Shown: piece by piece, positions 30,742 through 40,578 of the stretch
Numbering within the stretch: the first letter of the stretch is position 1
Layout of the letters: each line of letters opens with the position of its first letter
DNA from: Legionella qingyii
GTDB lineage: Bacteria; Pseudomonadota; Gammaproteobacteria; Legionellales; Legionellaceae
DNA length: 64,000 bases
NCBI RefSeq assembly: GCF_003184185.1
Contig: NZ_QHJG01000027.1
Location: forward strand, 3,021-67,020
Direction: 5' to 3'
Position numbers and translations under genes: made by a program
Notes under the pieces: generated by a model
Database searches by the model: none
What the model was told of the DNA's origin: nothing
The model's input: the letters and a program-made list of their open reading frames with translations, nothing else

Positions 30742-31477
30742 TACTCAACACCTTTTTTACTTCTTCCATTATCATTGCTTGTACAACGGGATCTTTATCA
30801 ATAGTAAAATGATTCACTTCGATGCCTTTTAACGTAGTCACGTTAATGTTGTCAATACGTGTTTGCTCTGGATTCACTGCTCTAAGCTTTAAACCACTAA
30901 ACATAGGTACATATCCAGGCTTGAAAAAATTCATCGCATGTTTCACATTAGGAGGCACAATAGTTTGAGATACAGCATCCACAGTGATCAACAAATCCAC
31001 AGGAATACCCATTTTATCCAGATTACGAGCAACCTTAATTTGTTCATTAGCCCCTAAAGAATGTCCCACTAAAATAATAGGCCTATGCATTTGATGTTTT
31101 TGATAGTAAGTGGCTATTGAGCGAGTAACATTACCTGCGTTGTACCACATATCACTGGGTGCTGGGACATTGCACTCTTCAGTAACAGTATCGCTTAGTG
31201 TTCTCATCCCGGTGCTAAAAAGCCCAAGTCCACCCAGCATGGTATGTACCTCACCATGATAAGGTTGGGATTTACTCACTTTCACCGTCTTTGTAGTTGT
31301 TTTCGCTTTTTTCTGAGTTTGTGTTTTAAGAATCACGGATTGAGCGCTCTTCGGTATTGGTCTCTTCTCAGAGGCCCTACCTCCTGATAAGTCGACACAA
31401 CCAACCATACTCATGGTTACAAGCAAAAACAAAAATGAGCTGAAAAATCTTAATTTTCTATTTTGGAATGAGTTCAT
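30719..31477 (-). CDS. predicted lipoprotein with alpha/beta-hydrolase (lipase/thioesterase-like) domain
   Basis: The ATG at 31475-31477 gives MNSFQNRKLRFFSSFLFLLV then TMSMVGC, a lipobox with Cys 27. A low-complexity linker rich in Lys, Thr and Gln follows (TQTQKKAKTTTKTVKVSK). The domain after it has the nucleophile elbow ILVGHSLGANEQIKVA (GxSxG, Ser 140 in this numbering). Further possible triad residues are Asp in LLITVDAVSQ and His in GIEVNHFTID near the C-terminus. A longer in-frame start at 31513 would add 12 residues. The substrate is unknown. It is coupled to the FMO gene downstream. Confidence 0.78.
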   Translation of the reverse strand: MNSFQNRKLRFFSSFLFLLVTMSMVGCVDLSGGRASEKRPIPKSAQSVILKTQTQKKAKTTTKTVKVSKSQPYHGEVHTMLGGLGLFSTGMRTLSDTVTEECNVPAPSDMWYNAGNVTRSIATYYQKHQMHRPIILVGHSLGANEQIKVARNLDKMGIPVDLLITVDAVSQTIVPPNVKHAMNFFKPGYVPMFSGLKLRAVNPEQTRIDNINVTTLKGIEVNHFTIDKDPVVQAMIMEEVKKVLSNANQAKG

Positions 31478-31660
31478 TTTATTTTTATTCTTAATTTTTA
31501 AAGCAAGGATCATAGCTTATTCTTAGAAGGTTTGCCAAGATAGGTTGAAATGAAGTTAAATTCTTTCATTACTATATGGAAGTAATTAATTTTGGTACTC
31601 TGCAAGCCATGCATGTTTAAAATTTTATCTTGTTTCTCATTATTATGGAGCACGCACAAA

Positions 31661-32998
31661 TTGATCGTGGAAAAAAGAAATACAATTCTTACTGTCAGCC
31701 AACTTAATCGACAAGTTAAAAGCTATCTTGAAAATGAATTAGGTACAGTTCATGTTGAAGGAGAACTCTCTAATTTGAGTAAACCAGTCTCCGGACATTT
31801 TTACTTTACATTAAAAGATAATAATGCCCAAATTCGTTGTGTTTACTTTAAAAACCGCCATGCCACTGGTCTTGCAAACAAATTGTTTGACGGTCAACAT
31901 ATAGTCGCTAGTGGAAGGTTAAGCCTGTATGAAGCACGGGGCGATTATCAATTAATCGTGGAGCAAATTACCGAAGCCGGCTTGGGAGCCCTCTATCAAC
32001 GTTTTGAAGAATTAAAAAACAAACTTTCTTCCGAAGGTTTATTTGATTCAATTAAAAAAAGACCCATTCCATCAATGCCTCGCGCCATTGGAGTTATCAC
32101 TTCAACTACCGGAGCTGCGATTCGCGATATATTATCCACTCTGGCCCGACGATTTCCGTTAGCTGATGTCTTCATCTATCCAAGTGAAGTTCAAGGCGCC
32201 GGTGCTGCACTTCAGTTGATTAATGCATTAAAACATGCCAATACAGAAAAACGATGTGATGTGCTTCTGCTTGCACGAGGTGGTGGAAGCATTGAAGACT
32301 TATGGGCGTTTAATGATGAACAATTGGCACGAACTATTGCAAACAGCTCAATTCCTATTGTATCCGGCGTGGGCCATGAAACAGATTTTACAATTGCCGA
32401 CTTTGTAGCTGATTATAGAGCGGAAACACCTACAGCCGCTGCAACAGCAGTGACGCCAGACTGTAATGAGTTGTTTAAATTATTAAATCATTCGATCTCT
32501 CGCTTGTCTGAAGCAATGCACCGATTTTTGCAAAAATATCAGGTTAAATTACAGCACTTAATCGACAAAATATCGTCACCACAAAAAGCGATTGCCAGTT
32601 ATTGGCAAACGACCGATTATTTGGAGCGACAATTGATTGCTGGCATATACTCGATCATCAAACAGAAAACACATCAGCTCCATCTGTGCACCAATCATTT
32701 GAATGCCCAAAATCCCAAAACACAAATCAAACAAACAGAAATGCTTTTACAAAAAATCGCAGCACAATTAATCCAGCTAATGCAAAATAAGATCAACCAA
32801 CTCCAATATCAATTAAGAACACAATTATCTACCTTGCATGCCGTTAGCCCCTTGGCTACACTGGATAGAGGATATGCTATTGCAACGAAAAAAAATAAAG
32901 TAGTGTTTTCCAGCCAACAAGTAAATATTGGCGATACAATCGATATACGCTTGGCACAAGGTAATTTAACTTGCGAAATAACCCAAATACATGAGTAA
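31661..32998 (+). CDS. xseA: exodeoxyribonuclease VII large subunit
   Basis: Large subunit of the single-strand-specific exonuclease VII. It has an N-terminal OB-fold (LTVSQLNRQVKSYLE, VEGELSNLSKPVSGHFYFTL), the catalytic core with IGVITSTTGAAIRDIL and LLLARGGGSIEDLWAFNDE, and GVGHETDFTIADFVADYRAETPT-type motifs. A coiled-coil C-terminal half ends in the conserved LDRGYAIA element. The start is uncertain: the frame opens at a TTG (31592), but family proteins begin only a few residues before LTVSQLNR. I chose TTG 31661, 10 nt after GGAG; GTG 31667 and ATG 31613 are alternatives. xseB is not adjacent. Confidence 0.93.
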   Translation: MIVEKRNTILTVSQLNRQVKSYLENELGTVHVEGELSNLSKPVSGHFYFTLKDNNAQIRCVYFKNRHATGLANKLFDGQHIVASGRLSLYEARGDYQLIVEQITEAGLGALYQRFEELKNKLSSEGLFDSIKKRPIPSMPRAIGVITSTTGAAIRDILSTLARRFPLADVFIYPSEVQGAGAALQLINALKHANTEKRCDVLLLARGGGSIEDLWAFNDEQLARTIANSSIPIVSGVGHETDFTIADFVADYRAETPTAAATAVTPDCNELFKLLNHSISRLSEAMHRFLQKYQVKLQHLIDKISSPQKAIASYWQTTDYLERQLIAGIYSIIKQKTHQLHLCTNHLNAQNPKTQIKQTEMLLQKIAAQLIQLMQNKINQLQYQLRTQLSTLHAVSPLATLDRGYAIATKKNKVVFSSQQVNIGDTIDIRLAQGNLTCEITQIHE

Positions 32999-33001
32999 AA
33001 A

Positions 33002-33619
33002 GTGCTTGAAGAATTAAATAATAGTCTGAGTTGGATTATAAGCCAAACAAAAAATAATATTCCAATTCTGGAAATTATTTTATTGATTCCCTGGCTTTTC
33101 TTCTTTGTCAGTCAGGTCTATAAAAAAATCTTAATCCTGGGCATTATTCCAAGGCATCTTCGTGGCTTACCTGGCATTATATTTGCTCCGCTTTTGCACT
33201 CAAATTTCAACCATATATTTTTTAACTCGATTCCCTTGGTAGTTTTAAGTAATTTCATATTAATTAATGGGCTTAACTACTTTCTTGTCGTTACCGTTAT
33301 GATTACTCTTTTAAGCGGAATTGCGATTTGGTGTTTCGCTAAACCTGGTTTGCATGTAGGTGCTAGCGGACTTATCACTGGTTACTGGGGTTTTTTAGTT
33401 AGTAATATCTATCAAAACGGCACATTAACTACCATAATTCTGGGTGTCATTAGTCTCTATTACTTTGCCGGTATTTTCTTTGGTATTTTTCCCAGAGATA
33501 AAGGGGTATCCTGGGAAGCACATTTATTTGGCCTTTTAGCTGGCTTAGCTACAAGTTATCTATTTGTACTTTATCCTAATTTGTTACAAGCAATTCAAGT
33601 GCAACCTAATGGTTTATAA
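33002..33619 (+). CDS. rhomboid-family intramembrane serine protease
   Basis: Polytopic protein of 205 residues. The catalytic Ser is in HVGASGLITGYWGFL (GxSG), and the catalytic His in the last part is in WEAHLFGLLAGL (the AH..G pattern). The conserved N-terminal element LLHSNFNHIFFNSIPL also matches the family's H(S)xxxHxxxN segment. About six membrane segments are visible. The start is a GTG (33002), 3 bp after xseA, so the two are probably co-transcribed. The substrate is unknown. Confidence 0.9.
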   Translation: MLEELNNSLSWIISQTKNNIPILEIILLIPWLFFFVSQVYKKILILGIIPRHLRGLPGIIFAPLLHSNFNHIFFNSIPLVVLSNFILINGLNYFLVVTVMITLLSGIAIWCFAKPGLHVGASGLITGYWGFLVSNIYQNGTLTTIILGVISLYYFAGIFFGIFPRDKGVSWEAHLFGLLAGLATSYLFVLYPNLLQAIQVQPNGL

Positions 33620-33772
33620 AATATCGGGGTTGTTTACATTTTGCTCGCTTGTACCTCAATGCCCGATTTTCGAATTTCGAATTGCAGAAAATCAGGACTG
33701 CTTGGGCAAGATAGTAGAAATTTAAACAGACCCTATGCTATTCTAAAAAGAAAAATAATTCGAGAAATCAAG

Positions 33773-34111
33773 ATGCGGTCACTTAAAACTCTTTTCTGTA
33801 TTGGTATATTAAGTTTTCTTATTTCACCAGCATACGCCCAATCTCAGTATATTTCCGGTTGTTGTAGTCAAATGGGCGGCGTGAGCTATTGTGATTCATC
33901 AGCAGGTCGTCTTGTTTGTAAAAATGGTTTTTACTCTACTTGTTATTGCACACCACATGCCGTAATGGATCTACAATTATTTCGTGGTTGCTGCTTATGG
34001 AAAGGCGGCGTTGTTTCTACCTACAGCGTAACTGGATTCGTTGTATGTAATGATGGATCAATTTCAGAAGAGTGCTCTTTACGTCCAGGAGAGAAAATTG
34101 CAGCTTGGTAG
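33773..34111 (+). CDS. secreted Cys-rich protein with CC..GGV repeats, function unknown
   Basis: ATG 33773 gives a signal peptide (MRSLKTLFCIGILSFLISPAYA); the frame opens 132 bp earlier without signal-like sequence. The mature 90 residues hold two related repeats. The first, CCSQMGGVSYC then LVCKNG and CYC (Cys 30, 31, 40, 49, 57, 59), is intact. The second, CCLWKGGVVST then VVCNDG and C (Cys 73, 74, 92, 101), is degenerate. The same repeat occurs twice in the gene at 63120-63458. It is likely disulfide-bonded and extracytoplasmic. No function is known to me. Confidence 0.78.
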   Translation: MRSLKTLFCIGILSFLISPAYAQSQYISGCCSQMGGVSYCDSSAGRLVCKNGFYSTCYCTPHAVMDLQLFRGCCLWKGGVVSTYSVTGFVVCNDGSISEECSLRPGEKIAAW

Positions 34112-34123
34112 GTTTCCGATATA

Positions 34124-34155
34124 TACTTCGCAGCTTATTTTCATGCTGCGTAGTA
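34124..34155. other. hairpin between the Cys-rich gene and thiM
   Basis: TACTTCGCAGC (34124-34134) pairs with GCTGCGTAGTA (34145-34155), with one mismatch in an 11-bp stem and a 10-nt loop. No T-tract follows, so it is a weak terminator candidate or an mRNA-end structure. It does not resemble a TPP riboswitch. Confidence 0.45.
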
Positions 34156-34174
34156 TCGCTCGCCAGGAACGCAT

Positions 34175-34957
34175 ATGCTTGACCGAATACAATCCACCCT
34201 CACCCTACTAAAACGGCAAAAACCCTTAATACTTTGCCTAACTAATTACGTCACTATGGATTTTATGGCGAATAGCCTTTTGGCTTTGGGTGCTGCGCCA
34301 CTTATGTCTGAATCTCAAGATGAAATTGAAGAGTTGGTCTCTATAAGTCAGGCAGTATATCTTAATATAGGCACTTTGAATGATGGATTTATGGACAGAG
34401 CTCGATTTGCAGCAAACATAGCAAACTCGATAGGAAAACCACTAATTCTTGATCCAGTTGGCGCAGGAGCAAGTAAACTTCGAACATCTGCAGCCATGGA
34501 GTTATTTTCTTATGCTCAAGTCATCAGAGGCAATGCCAGTGAAATCATTTCATTAGCGGGTGCTCACGGAAGTACTAAAGGAGTTGAAAGCTCAGATCCT
34601 GTAACTAAAGCAATCAACAGCGCGCATAGGCTGGCAAAATCACAAAAAACAGTTGTAATTAGTGGTCCTGAGGATTTTATTACTAATGGAGTAGACGAGA
34701 ATATACTGCCATTTGGCTCTAAGCTCATGCCACTGATCACTGGAATGGGCTGTACAATGACTGCTGTTCTTAGTGCCTTTGTTGCGTGCCACTCCAATCA
34801 TTTTCAAGCTGCAGTTGAAGCAACTGCCTATTTTGGCTTATGCGGGCAATTGGCTCACGAGCGAGTCAAAGGGCCTGCCACATTCAAAGAAACATTTATT
34901 AATAATCTATTTGATCCTGACTGGATTTCAATGTCAAAAGCGATTACGAGAATTTAG
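34175..34957 (+). CDS. thiM: hydroxyethylthiazole kinase
   Basis: Phosphorylates the thiazole alcohol for thiamine salvage. Family motifs: CLTNYVTMDFMANSLLALGA with MSES, NIGTLNDGFMDRA, LDPVGAGASKLRT, IRGNASEIISLAG, and the ATP/anion-binding ITGMGCTMTAVLSAF. It is 260 residues, a normal length. The ATG follows AGGAACGCAT. It is followed by thiD after 2 bp. No thiE is seen nearby, so the condensation step must be encoded elsewhere. Confidence 0.95.
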   Translation: MLDRIQSTLTLLKRQKPLILCLTNYVTMDFMANSLLALGAAPLMSESQDEIEELVSISQAVYLNIGTLNDGFMDRARFAANIANSIGKPLILDPVGAGASKLRTSAAMELFSYAQVIRGNASEIISLAGAHGSTKGVESSDPVTKAINSAHRLAKSQKTVVISGPEDFITNGVDENILPFGSKLMPLITGMGCTMTAVLSAFVACHSNHFQAAVEATAYFGLCGQLAHERVKGPATFKETFINNLFDPDWISMSKAITRI

Positions 34958-34959
34958 TT

Positions 34960-35784
34960 ATGCGATATAAAGCCTTATCTATAGCAGGATTTGATGGCTC
35001 AGGTGGAGCAGGAATTCAAGCTGACTTAAAAACATTTTCTGCTTTAGGTTGCTATGGAATGACTGTACTTACGGCACTACCTGTACAGAATACATGTGGT
35101 GTAAGACACTGTTACACTATTCCATTGCAAGCTATAGAAGATCAACTAAATGCTATATTTGATGACATTAAACCAGACAGTATAAAAATAGGTATGCTCT
35201 TCAGTAATGAAATCATTGAATTAGTTTCCTCATTTCTTAAAAGAAAAGCCATAGATATTCCTGTTGTCATTGACCCTGTAACAGTTGCTAAAAGTGGAGA
35301 CCCATTATTATTGCCCGAGGCTGTTGATTCATTGATAACACAACTTATGCCCCTTGCTACTGTGATTACCCCTAATCTGCCAGAAGCATCTACTTTTACA
35401 GGAACAACTGCATCATCTGAAAAAGAAATGCTGTATGTTGGACAAAAGCTGCTTGAACTTGGCCCTAAATACGTTTTACTCAAAGGCGGACATCTTTTGC
35501 ACTCAGAAGAATCAAATGATTTGTTAATAGGATCAAACGGAGATACTCATTGGTTTGCAAGCCCAAGAATTAATTCTAAAAATACCCACGGAACTGGATG
35601 TACCCTTTCTGCAGCAATAACAGCCTGCCTAGCTCAAAAAATTGACTTGGTTTCGGCATGCAGTATTGCAAAAAAATATTTATTTAATGCCATACAGGCA
35701 GCAAAAGAAAATTGCGTTGGTCAAGGAAATGGACCAGTCCATCATTTTTACCATCTATGGCCAGTACAATTATTAGATATTTAA
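34960..35784 (+). CDS. thiD: hydroxymethylpyrimidine / phosphomethylpyrimidine kinase
   Basis: Phosphorylates HMP and HMP-P for thiamine synthesis. Motifs: SIAGFDGSGGAGIQADLKTF, GCYGMTVLTALPVQNT, the DPVTVAKSGDPLL region, ITPNLPEA, LLKGGHLL and the catalytic NTHGTGCTLSAAITACLA. In the first motif SIAGFDGSGG the usual SDSSGG is replaced by DGSGG, a small departure from the commonest form. It is 274 residues. It is coupled to thiM. Confidence 0.95.
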   Translation: MRYKALSIAGFDGSGGAGIQADLKTFSALGCYGMTVLTALPVQNTCGVRHCYTIPLQAIEDQLNAIFDDIKPDSIKIGMLFSNEIIELVSSFLKRKAIDIPVVIDPVTVAKSGDPLLLPEAVDSLITQLMPLATVITPNLPEASTFTGTTASSEKEMLYVGQKLLELGPKYVLLKGGHLLHSEESNDLLIGSNGDTHWFASPRINSKNTHGTGCTLSAAITACLAQKIDLVSACSIAKKYLFNAIQAAKENCVGQGNGPVHHFYHLWPVQLLDI

Positions 35785-35823
35785 AACATATCCGTTCTAT
35801 CTGAGCTGATGCTTATTCACTAC

Positions 35824-37038
35824 TCATGCTTTTTGGGCTACTGACTCTTGATGTTGTTCAATTAGCTCCCCAAAACACAAGGCACTGAAAAGAATTAATA
35901 AGTAACCTATTGTTGAATAACAAAATATAGTATCGGAGAAAGATAACACACAAAAAGAAACCAATAACCCCAAAAGAAATGGTTTCATTTCTTTAAGCTT
36001 GAAGGCAGTAACAAATAACGTGCCTATAAAAAAAAGAAAAAGAACAATCCCTATTAAACCCAGTTCTGCAAGCGTTAACCAATATTGACCATGAGGTTCA
36101 TTAAGTTTCTTCCCCCAGGCAGGTATAGGTTGCTCTTGAGCAAAGCTGTATTGAAAACCTCCTGTGCCTACTCCTATCAGGGGATGTTTTTCAAATAAAG
36201 ATTGAGCATATTGATGAAACTGAATTCTAAACCCCAAAGAAGTATCTGCTTGATTGCGTTGCAAGAGCTTAATATCATCCATCATTATACGAACTCCATT
36301 TTGCATCACAGGACTCAGGGTATAGGCTAAACTCATTGCTCCTATAAATACTACAATTCCGATCAAAGCTTTTTTAAGAGGCAGTTTTAGCACAATCAAT
36401 AAAGACATTAAAACACCGTAGATAATGTAGCCTGTTCTCCCAGGATTAAGAAAAAATGTCTGATATGTTCCCAAAACAACCATAATTAAATAGATAATTC
36501 GTAACCCTTTATTTATATTCGGGCGTAATAGTAAAATTGCTGCAAAATAAACACCCAAGGCTACCATAAACCCAGTAATAATGTGATTGTAAAATACATC
36601 AGCAGGATCTATGGAATGAAACATTAATAACTGTTCGTCCTTCAGCACTGAAAGAACGCAAGTCAATAGCATGGTTAGTATATAGCTATTTAAAACCCAG
36701 ATTCTTGTTTTGGGTTTAATAAAGCCTACAGCAAGCACTGGCAGAAAAATTAACTTGGAATATTTATCGATAACATTGTATTGCAATGAGAACGGTGCTT
36801 CCGACCAAAAGCAACCGATAATGACAAAAAGAAATAAGCCAATGGCAGCTCGAGCCCATAATGTATTAAAAGAATAATACAAGTATTGTCTGTAATAAGG
36901 AGCAAGCACCAGAGCCACTAAGCTAATCACCACTAAAATTGACTTAACACTAACACTTATAGGGATAAAAAACGCTAGCAAAACAAGCAGCATTGGTATT
37001 AGTAAATTATTTATTCCTTCTAACAAGCTCAGTCTCAA
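35824..37038 (-). CDS. O-antigen ligase / Wzy-like membrane protein
   Basis: Polytopic protein (404 residues, about 10-12 spans) of the WaaL/Wzy/PglL superfamily. The large periplasmic loop has the family element KHPLIGVGTGGFQYSF followed by NEPHGQYWLTLAELGLIGIV, with the conserved His. An Arg lies in the FLNPGRTGYIIYG segment. It probably joins O-chain to lipid A-core in the periplasm, though a polymerase role cannot be excluded by sequence. It overlaps the upstream glycosyltransferase as ATGA, supporting a shared LPS-core job. Confidence 0.85.
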   Translation of the reverse strand: MRLSLLEGINNLLIPMLLVLLAFFIPISVSVKSILVVISLVALVLAPYYRQYLYYSFNTLWARAAIGLFLFVIIGCFWSEAPFSLQYNVIDKYSKLIFLPVLAVGFIKPKTRIWVLNSYILTMLLTCVLSVLKDEQLLMFHSIDPADVFYNHIITGFMVALGVYFAAILLLRPNINKGLRIIYLIMVVLGTYQTFFLNPGRTGYIIYGVLMSLLIVLKLPLKKALIGIVVFIGAMSLAYTLSPVMQNGVRIMMDDIKLLQRNQADTSLGFRIQFHQYAQSLFEKHPLIGVGTGGFQYSFAQEQPIPAWGKKLNEPHGQYWLTLAELGLIGIVLFLFFIGTLFVTAFKLKEMKPFLLGLLVSFCVLSFSDTIFCYSTIGYLLILFSALCFGELIEQHQESVAQKA

Positions 37039-37814
37039 ATTAATTCCTCTGTGCTTTTGGGCAATTGATCGATATTGCTGTCTTGATACAATTGTTTAAC
37101 ACCGCGATAAAAAGTACCTTGTGCATTAAACACTGCAAATAAAAAACCTATTCTGCCATCCAAAAAACCACGTTGCAAGATATAACATCTGAAAAACATC
37201 CATGAAGTACTTGCCATTGTTTTAATAAAACTGGATCTTCTCTTATTCAAGATGTATGTCTTTGCACTGTAAGATGAATATTTATTCATCTTATATAAAA
37301 CATGACTCACATCTTTAAATGAGTGATGCATAATAACATTTTTGATTTTCCCAATTCGTGTGCCCTCTGGAAGTACTATTTTTTCATGCACAATGTCATT
37401 ACTGAAATAGGCGTTTGCACGTTTAAAAAGACGAACGTGACGTTTAGGGCTAGAAGAATATTTTAAGGGTTGATTATAGAAATACATTTGAATTGCGATT
37501 CTGAAAGCATCGGCTGCATTCGACGACATGGCCAAAATGATTTCTTGCTGCAATTCCTCACTGACCGACTCATCAGCATCAAGATTTAATACCCAATCGC
37601 CTGTAGCTTTTGATAATGCTCTTTGTTTTTGGGCACCATAACCCGGCCAGTCTGTAGAGAAAACGTGTTCAGTGTATTCTTTGGCAATCGCTACTGTGTT
37701 ATCGGTACTTCCCGAATCCAGTACGACTACTTCATCGGCAAATCGTACGGATTCGAGACATCTTCTAATATTTCTCTCTTCATTTTTAGTTATTATTATT
37801 ACAGTCAATGACAT
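37035..37814 (-). CDS. family 2 glycosyltransferase, WaaE/KdtX-like
   Basis: Cytoplasmic GT-A fold glycosyltransferase of 259 residues. The N-terminus SLTVIIITKNEERNIRRCLE, then EVVVLDSGSTDNTV, GYGAQKQRAL and the DXD-type motif LNLDADESVSEE, match the LPS core beta-glucosyltransferase WaaE group. The ATG is immediately next to the clpA stop, so it may be read through from clpSA. It overlaps the ligase gene downstream. Confidence 0.87.
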   Translation of the reverse strand: MSLTVIIITKNEERNIRRCLESVRFADEVVVLDSGSTDNTVAIAKEYTEHVFSTDWPGYGAQKQRALSKATGDWVLNLDADESVSEELQQEIILAMSSNAADAFRIAIQMYFYNQPLKYSSSPKRHVRLFKRANAYFSNDIVHEKIVLPEGTRIGKIKNVIMHHSFKDVSHVLYKMNKYSSYSAKTYILNKRRSSFIKTMASTSWMFFRCYILQRGFLDGRIGFLFAVFNAQGTFYRGVKQLYQDSNIDQLPKSTEELI

Positions 37815-40079
37815 TTAAAAAACACCCTCTCTATGATCATGACTGTCAAAATGCAGCTTACCGTCTTTTACTTTTAAGGTGACATGTCCACCATGCATCA
37901 ATTTACCGAATAAAAGCTCATCAGCCAGTGGTTTTTTTACATTTTCTTGAATCAATCGAGCCATCGGACGAGCCCCCATCACTTTGTCATAACCATGCTC
38001 AATAAGCCACTCACGAGCCATTTTATCGACGTTGAAAGTAACGCCCTTATGACTTAATTGCTCATCCAACTCCATAATGAACTTATCAACAACCAAACCA
38101 ATTGTCACAGCATCCAATGGAGCAAAATTAATAATTGCATCGAGTCTGTTTCTAAACTCAGGACTAAATTGCTTTTTAATAACCTCAAGCCCATCATTGC
38201 TGTTATCTTGTTGTGAAAAGCCAATGGAATTTCGTACCATCTCCCCTGCCCCTGCATTAGAGGTCATTACCAGAATAATATGTCTAAAATCAGCTTGACG
38301 GCCATTCGTATCGGTTAAGGTACCATGATCCATAATTTGCAACAGTAAATTAAATACATCTGGATGTGCTTTTTCTATTTCATCAAGTAACAACACTGCA
38401 TGAGGATTTTTAGTCACTGCTTCAGTCAACAAACCACCTTGATCATAACCAACATATCCTGGAGGTGCACCAATTAAACGTGAAACGGTATGCTTTTCCA
38501 TGTATTCAGACATATCAAAGCGTAATAATTCTATGCCTAAAACATTGGCCAATTGTCTGGTTACTTCTGTTTTTCCAACCCCCGTTGGTCCAGCAAATAG
38601 GAAACATCCTACTGGCTTTTGGGGATCTCTAAGTCCTGAACGACCTAATTTAATGGCAGAAGCTAACGCAGTGATCGCTTGATCTTGCCCATAGACTAAG
38701 AGTTTCAAATCACGTTCTAAATTACGTAACGTATCTTTATCACGAGCAGATACTTTCTTGATAGGTATGCGTGCAATTTTTGCAACAACACTCTCGATTT
38801 CGGTGACACTAATGATTTTCTTGCGTTTACTCGCCGTTAATAAATTCTGATAGGCGCCTGCCTCGTCAACCACATCGATTGCTTTATCAGGTAAAAATCG
38901 GTCATTGATGTATTTTGCAGATAATTCAGCAGCTGCTTTTAGTGCAGGAATAGTGAATTTCACACCATGATGCTCTTCTAATCGTCCTTTTAACCCTTTC
39001 AATATTTCAAAAGTTTCATCTACTGTAGGTTCAGGTATATCAATTTTTTGGAAACGTCTTGCTAAAGCTCTATCTTTTTCAAAAATACCTCGGTATTCCT
39101 GATACGTTGTAGAACCAATACATTTTAGCTCACCGTTTGCCAACAAGGGTTTAATTAGATTAGATGCATCCATAACACCACCTGATGCAGCTCCAGCACC
39201 AATAATTGTATGAATTTCATCAATGAACAATACGGCACCATCTTGTTGACCTAATTGTTTTAACACCGCCTTTAACCGTTTTTCAAAATCACCACGATAT
39301 TTGGTTCCAGCAAGCAAAGCACCTAAGTCAAGGGAATAGACAACACAATCACGGATCGCGTCGGGTATTTCACCATCTACAATGCGTCGAGCTAAGCCTT
39401 CAGCGATTGCAGTTTTACCTACCCCGGCTTCGCCGACAAGCAATGGATTATTTTTTCGACGTCGGCATAATACCTGAATAGTACGCTGTATTTCTTCATG
39501 ACGTCCAATCAACGGATCAATCTTTCCTTGTTTCGCACGTCGGTTGAGGTTCGTACAATAACTTTCCAGAGGTGATTCATTACCCTCTGATGAGCTCATA
39601 TCATCTTCCATAGAGTTCATGTTTTCGTGCATATCATTGTTTTGATACTTGGAAACTCCATGAGAGATATAATTAATTACATCAAGCCGTGTAATGTTTT
39701 CACGACGTAAAAAATAAACTGCTTGACTTTCTTGTTCGCTAAAAATTGCTGCTAAAACGTTAGCACCAGTTACTTCAGTTTTTCCTGCAGATTGAACATG
39801 AAATACAGCACGTTGCAACACACGTTGAAAACCAAGTGTAGGTTGAGTTTCTCTATCCAATTCATCTTCAGGAATTCTGGGAGTCGTTTCATCAATGAAT
39901 TCAATTAAATCGCGGCGTAATGCTTCAATATTTGCATCACAAGCTTGCAATACACTTCCTGCCGCTGGGTTATCAAGCAATGACAACAACAAATGCTCAA
40001 CTGTCATAAATTCATGACGCTTCTCTTTTGCTTCCTTGAAGGCTAAATTCAAGGTGAATTCAAGTTCTTTATTTAACAT
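37815..40079 (-). CDS. clpA: ATP-dependent Clp protease ATPase subunit ClpA
   Basis: AAA+ unfoldase that feeds substrates to ClpP. It has an N-domain (about 1-145), then a first AAA module with Walker A GEAGVGKT and Walker [16 protein letters not shown], and a second with GPTGVGKTE and [14 protein letters not shown]. The C-terminal IGL-type ClpP loop region is in the second module ([14 protein letters not shown] segment [10 protein letters not shown]). It lacks the ClpB middle coiled coil, and its 754 residues match ClpA. It follows clpS by 30 bp. Confidence 0.97.
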   Translation of the reverse strand: MLNKELEFTLNLAFKEAKEKRHEFMTVEHLLLSLLDNPAAGSVLQACDANIEALRRDLIEFIDETTPRIPEDELDRETQPTLGFQRVLQRAVFHVQSAGKTEVTGANVLAAIFSEQESQAVYFLRRENITRLDVINYISHGVSKYQNNDMHENMNSMEDDMSSSEGNESPLESYCTNLNRRAKQGKIDPLIGRHEEIQRTIQVLCRRRKNNPLLVGEAGVGKTAIAEGLARRIVDGEIPDAIRDCVVYSLDLGALLAGTKYRGDFEKRLKAVLKQLGQQDGAVLFIDEIHTIIGAGAASGGVMDASNLIKPLLANGELKCIGSTTYQEYRGIFEKDRALARRFQKIDIPEPTVDETFEILKGLKGRLEEHHGVKFTIPALKAAAELSAKYINDRFLPDKAIDVVDEAGAYQNLLTASKRKKIISVTEIESVVAKIARIPIKKVSARDKDTLRNLERDLKLLVYGQDQAITALASAIKLGRSGLRDPQKPVGCFLFAGPTGVGKTEVTRQLANVLGIELLRFDMSEYMEKHTVSRLIGAPPGYVGYDQGGLLTEAVTKNPHAVLLLDEIEKAHPDVFNLLLQIMDHGTLTDTNGRQADFRHIILVMTSNAGAGEMVRNSIGFSQQDNSNDGLEVIKKQFSPEFRNRLDAIINFAPLDAVTIGLVVDKFIMELDEQLSHKGVTFNVDKMAREWLIEHGYDKVMGARPMARLIQENVKKPLADELLFGKLMHGGHVTLKVKDGKLHFDSHDHREGVF

Positions 40080-40109
40080 TGTCGTTGCTCCTCTTCAGCC
40101 CACAGCAAA

Positions 40110-40433
40110 TTACTCGGGTTCCATGCTGGATAGCAATGGGTGCTGATTCATTCTGGCGTATTCATTTACCAGTGCTACTTTTGTTTCTGCTATATCTCGT
40201 GTAAATACCCCACACACGCCTTTTCCTTGGATATGAACCTGTAACATCACCTGAATGGCAATTTCTTCATTTAGGTGAAAAAAATGCTTCAGTACCTCAA
40301 CTACAAAATCCATAGGTGTATAATCATCATTGAGCAACACTACTTTGTACTTTCTAGGCAGTCTGTTTTCCGTGCTTAACTCCGGTTCAGCGACTTTATG
40401 CCTTACAATTTCCTCTAGATTTTGCCCGCTCAT
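40110..40433 (-). CDS. clpS: Clp protease adaptor ClpS
   Basis: Adaptor that binds the ClpA N-domain and delivers N-degron substrates. The core is [20 protein letters not shown] with the N-degron pocket residues ([10 protein letters not shown]). It continues [27 protein letters not shown] helices and the C-terminal [12 protein letters not shown] segment. I chose ATG 40431-40433 ([13 protein letters not shown], 107 residues); the frame opens at a TTG 9 bases earlier. Confidence 0.95.
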   Translation of the reverse strand: MSGQNLEEIVRHKVAEPELSTENRLPRKYKVVLLNDDYTPMDFVVEVLKHFFHLNEEIAIQVMLQVHIQGKGVCGVFTRDIAETKVALVNEYARMNQHPLLSSMEPE

Positions 40434-40578
40434 AACATACAACCTCTATACTATTTTTATAGACTCCCTACGCACTTTTGGCCAGTAAAATCATCTATTT
40501 TTAATGAAAAAATTAGTCTTTGAAATAATCAAAAACATATTGATTAGATAACATTCATTTAAGGTCTAAATTGTAATG

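Noticed and set aside
32322..32340. TGGCACGAACTATTGCA, resembling a sigma-54 -24/-12 promoter
   Set aside because: It lies inside the xseA coding sequence, has one extra base between the GG and GC elements, and no suitable gene follows.
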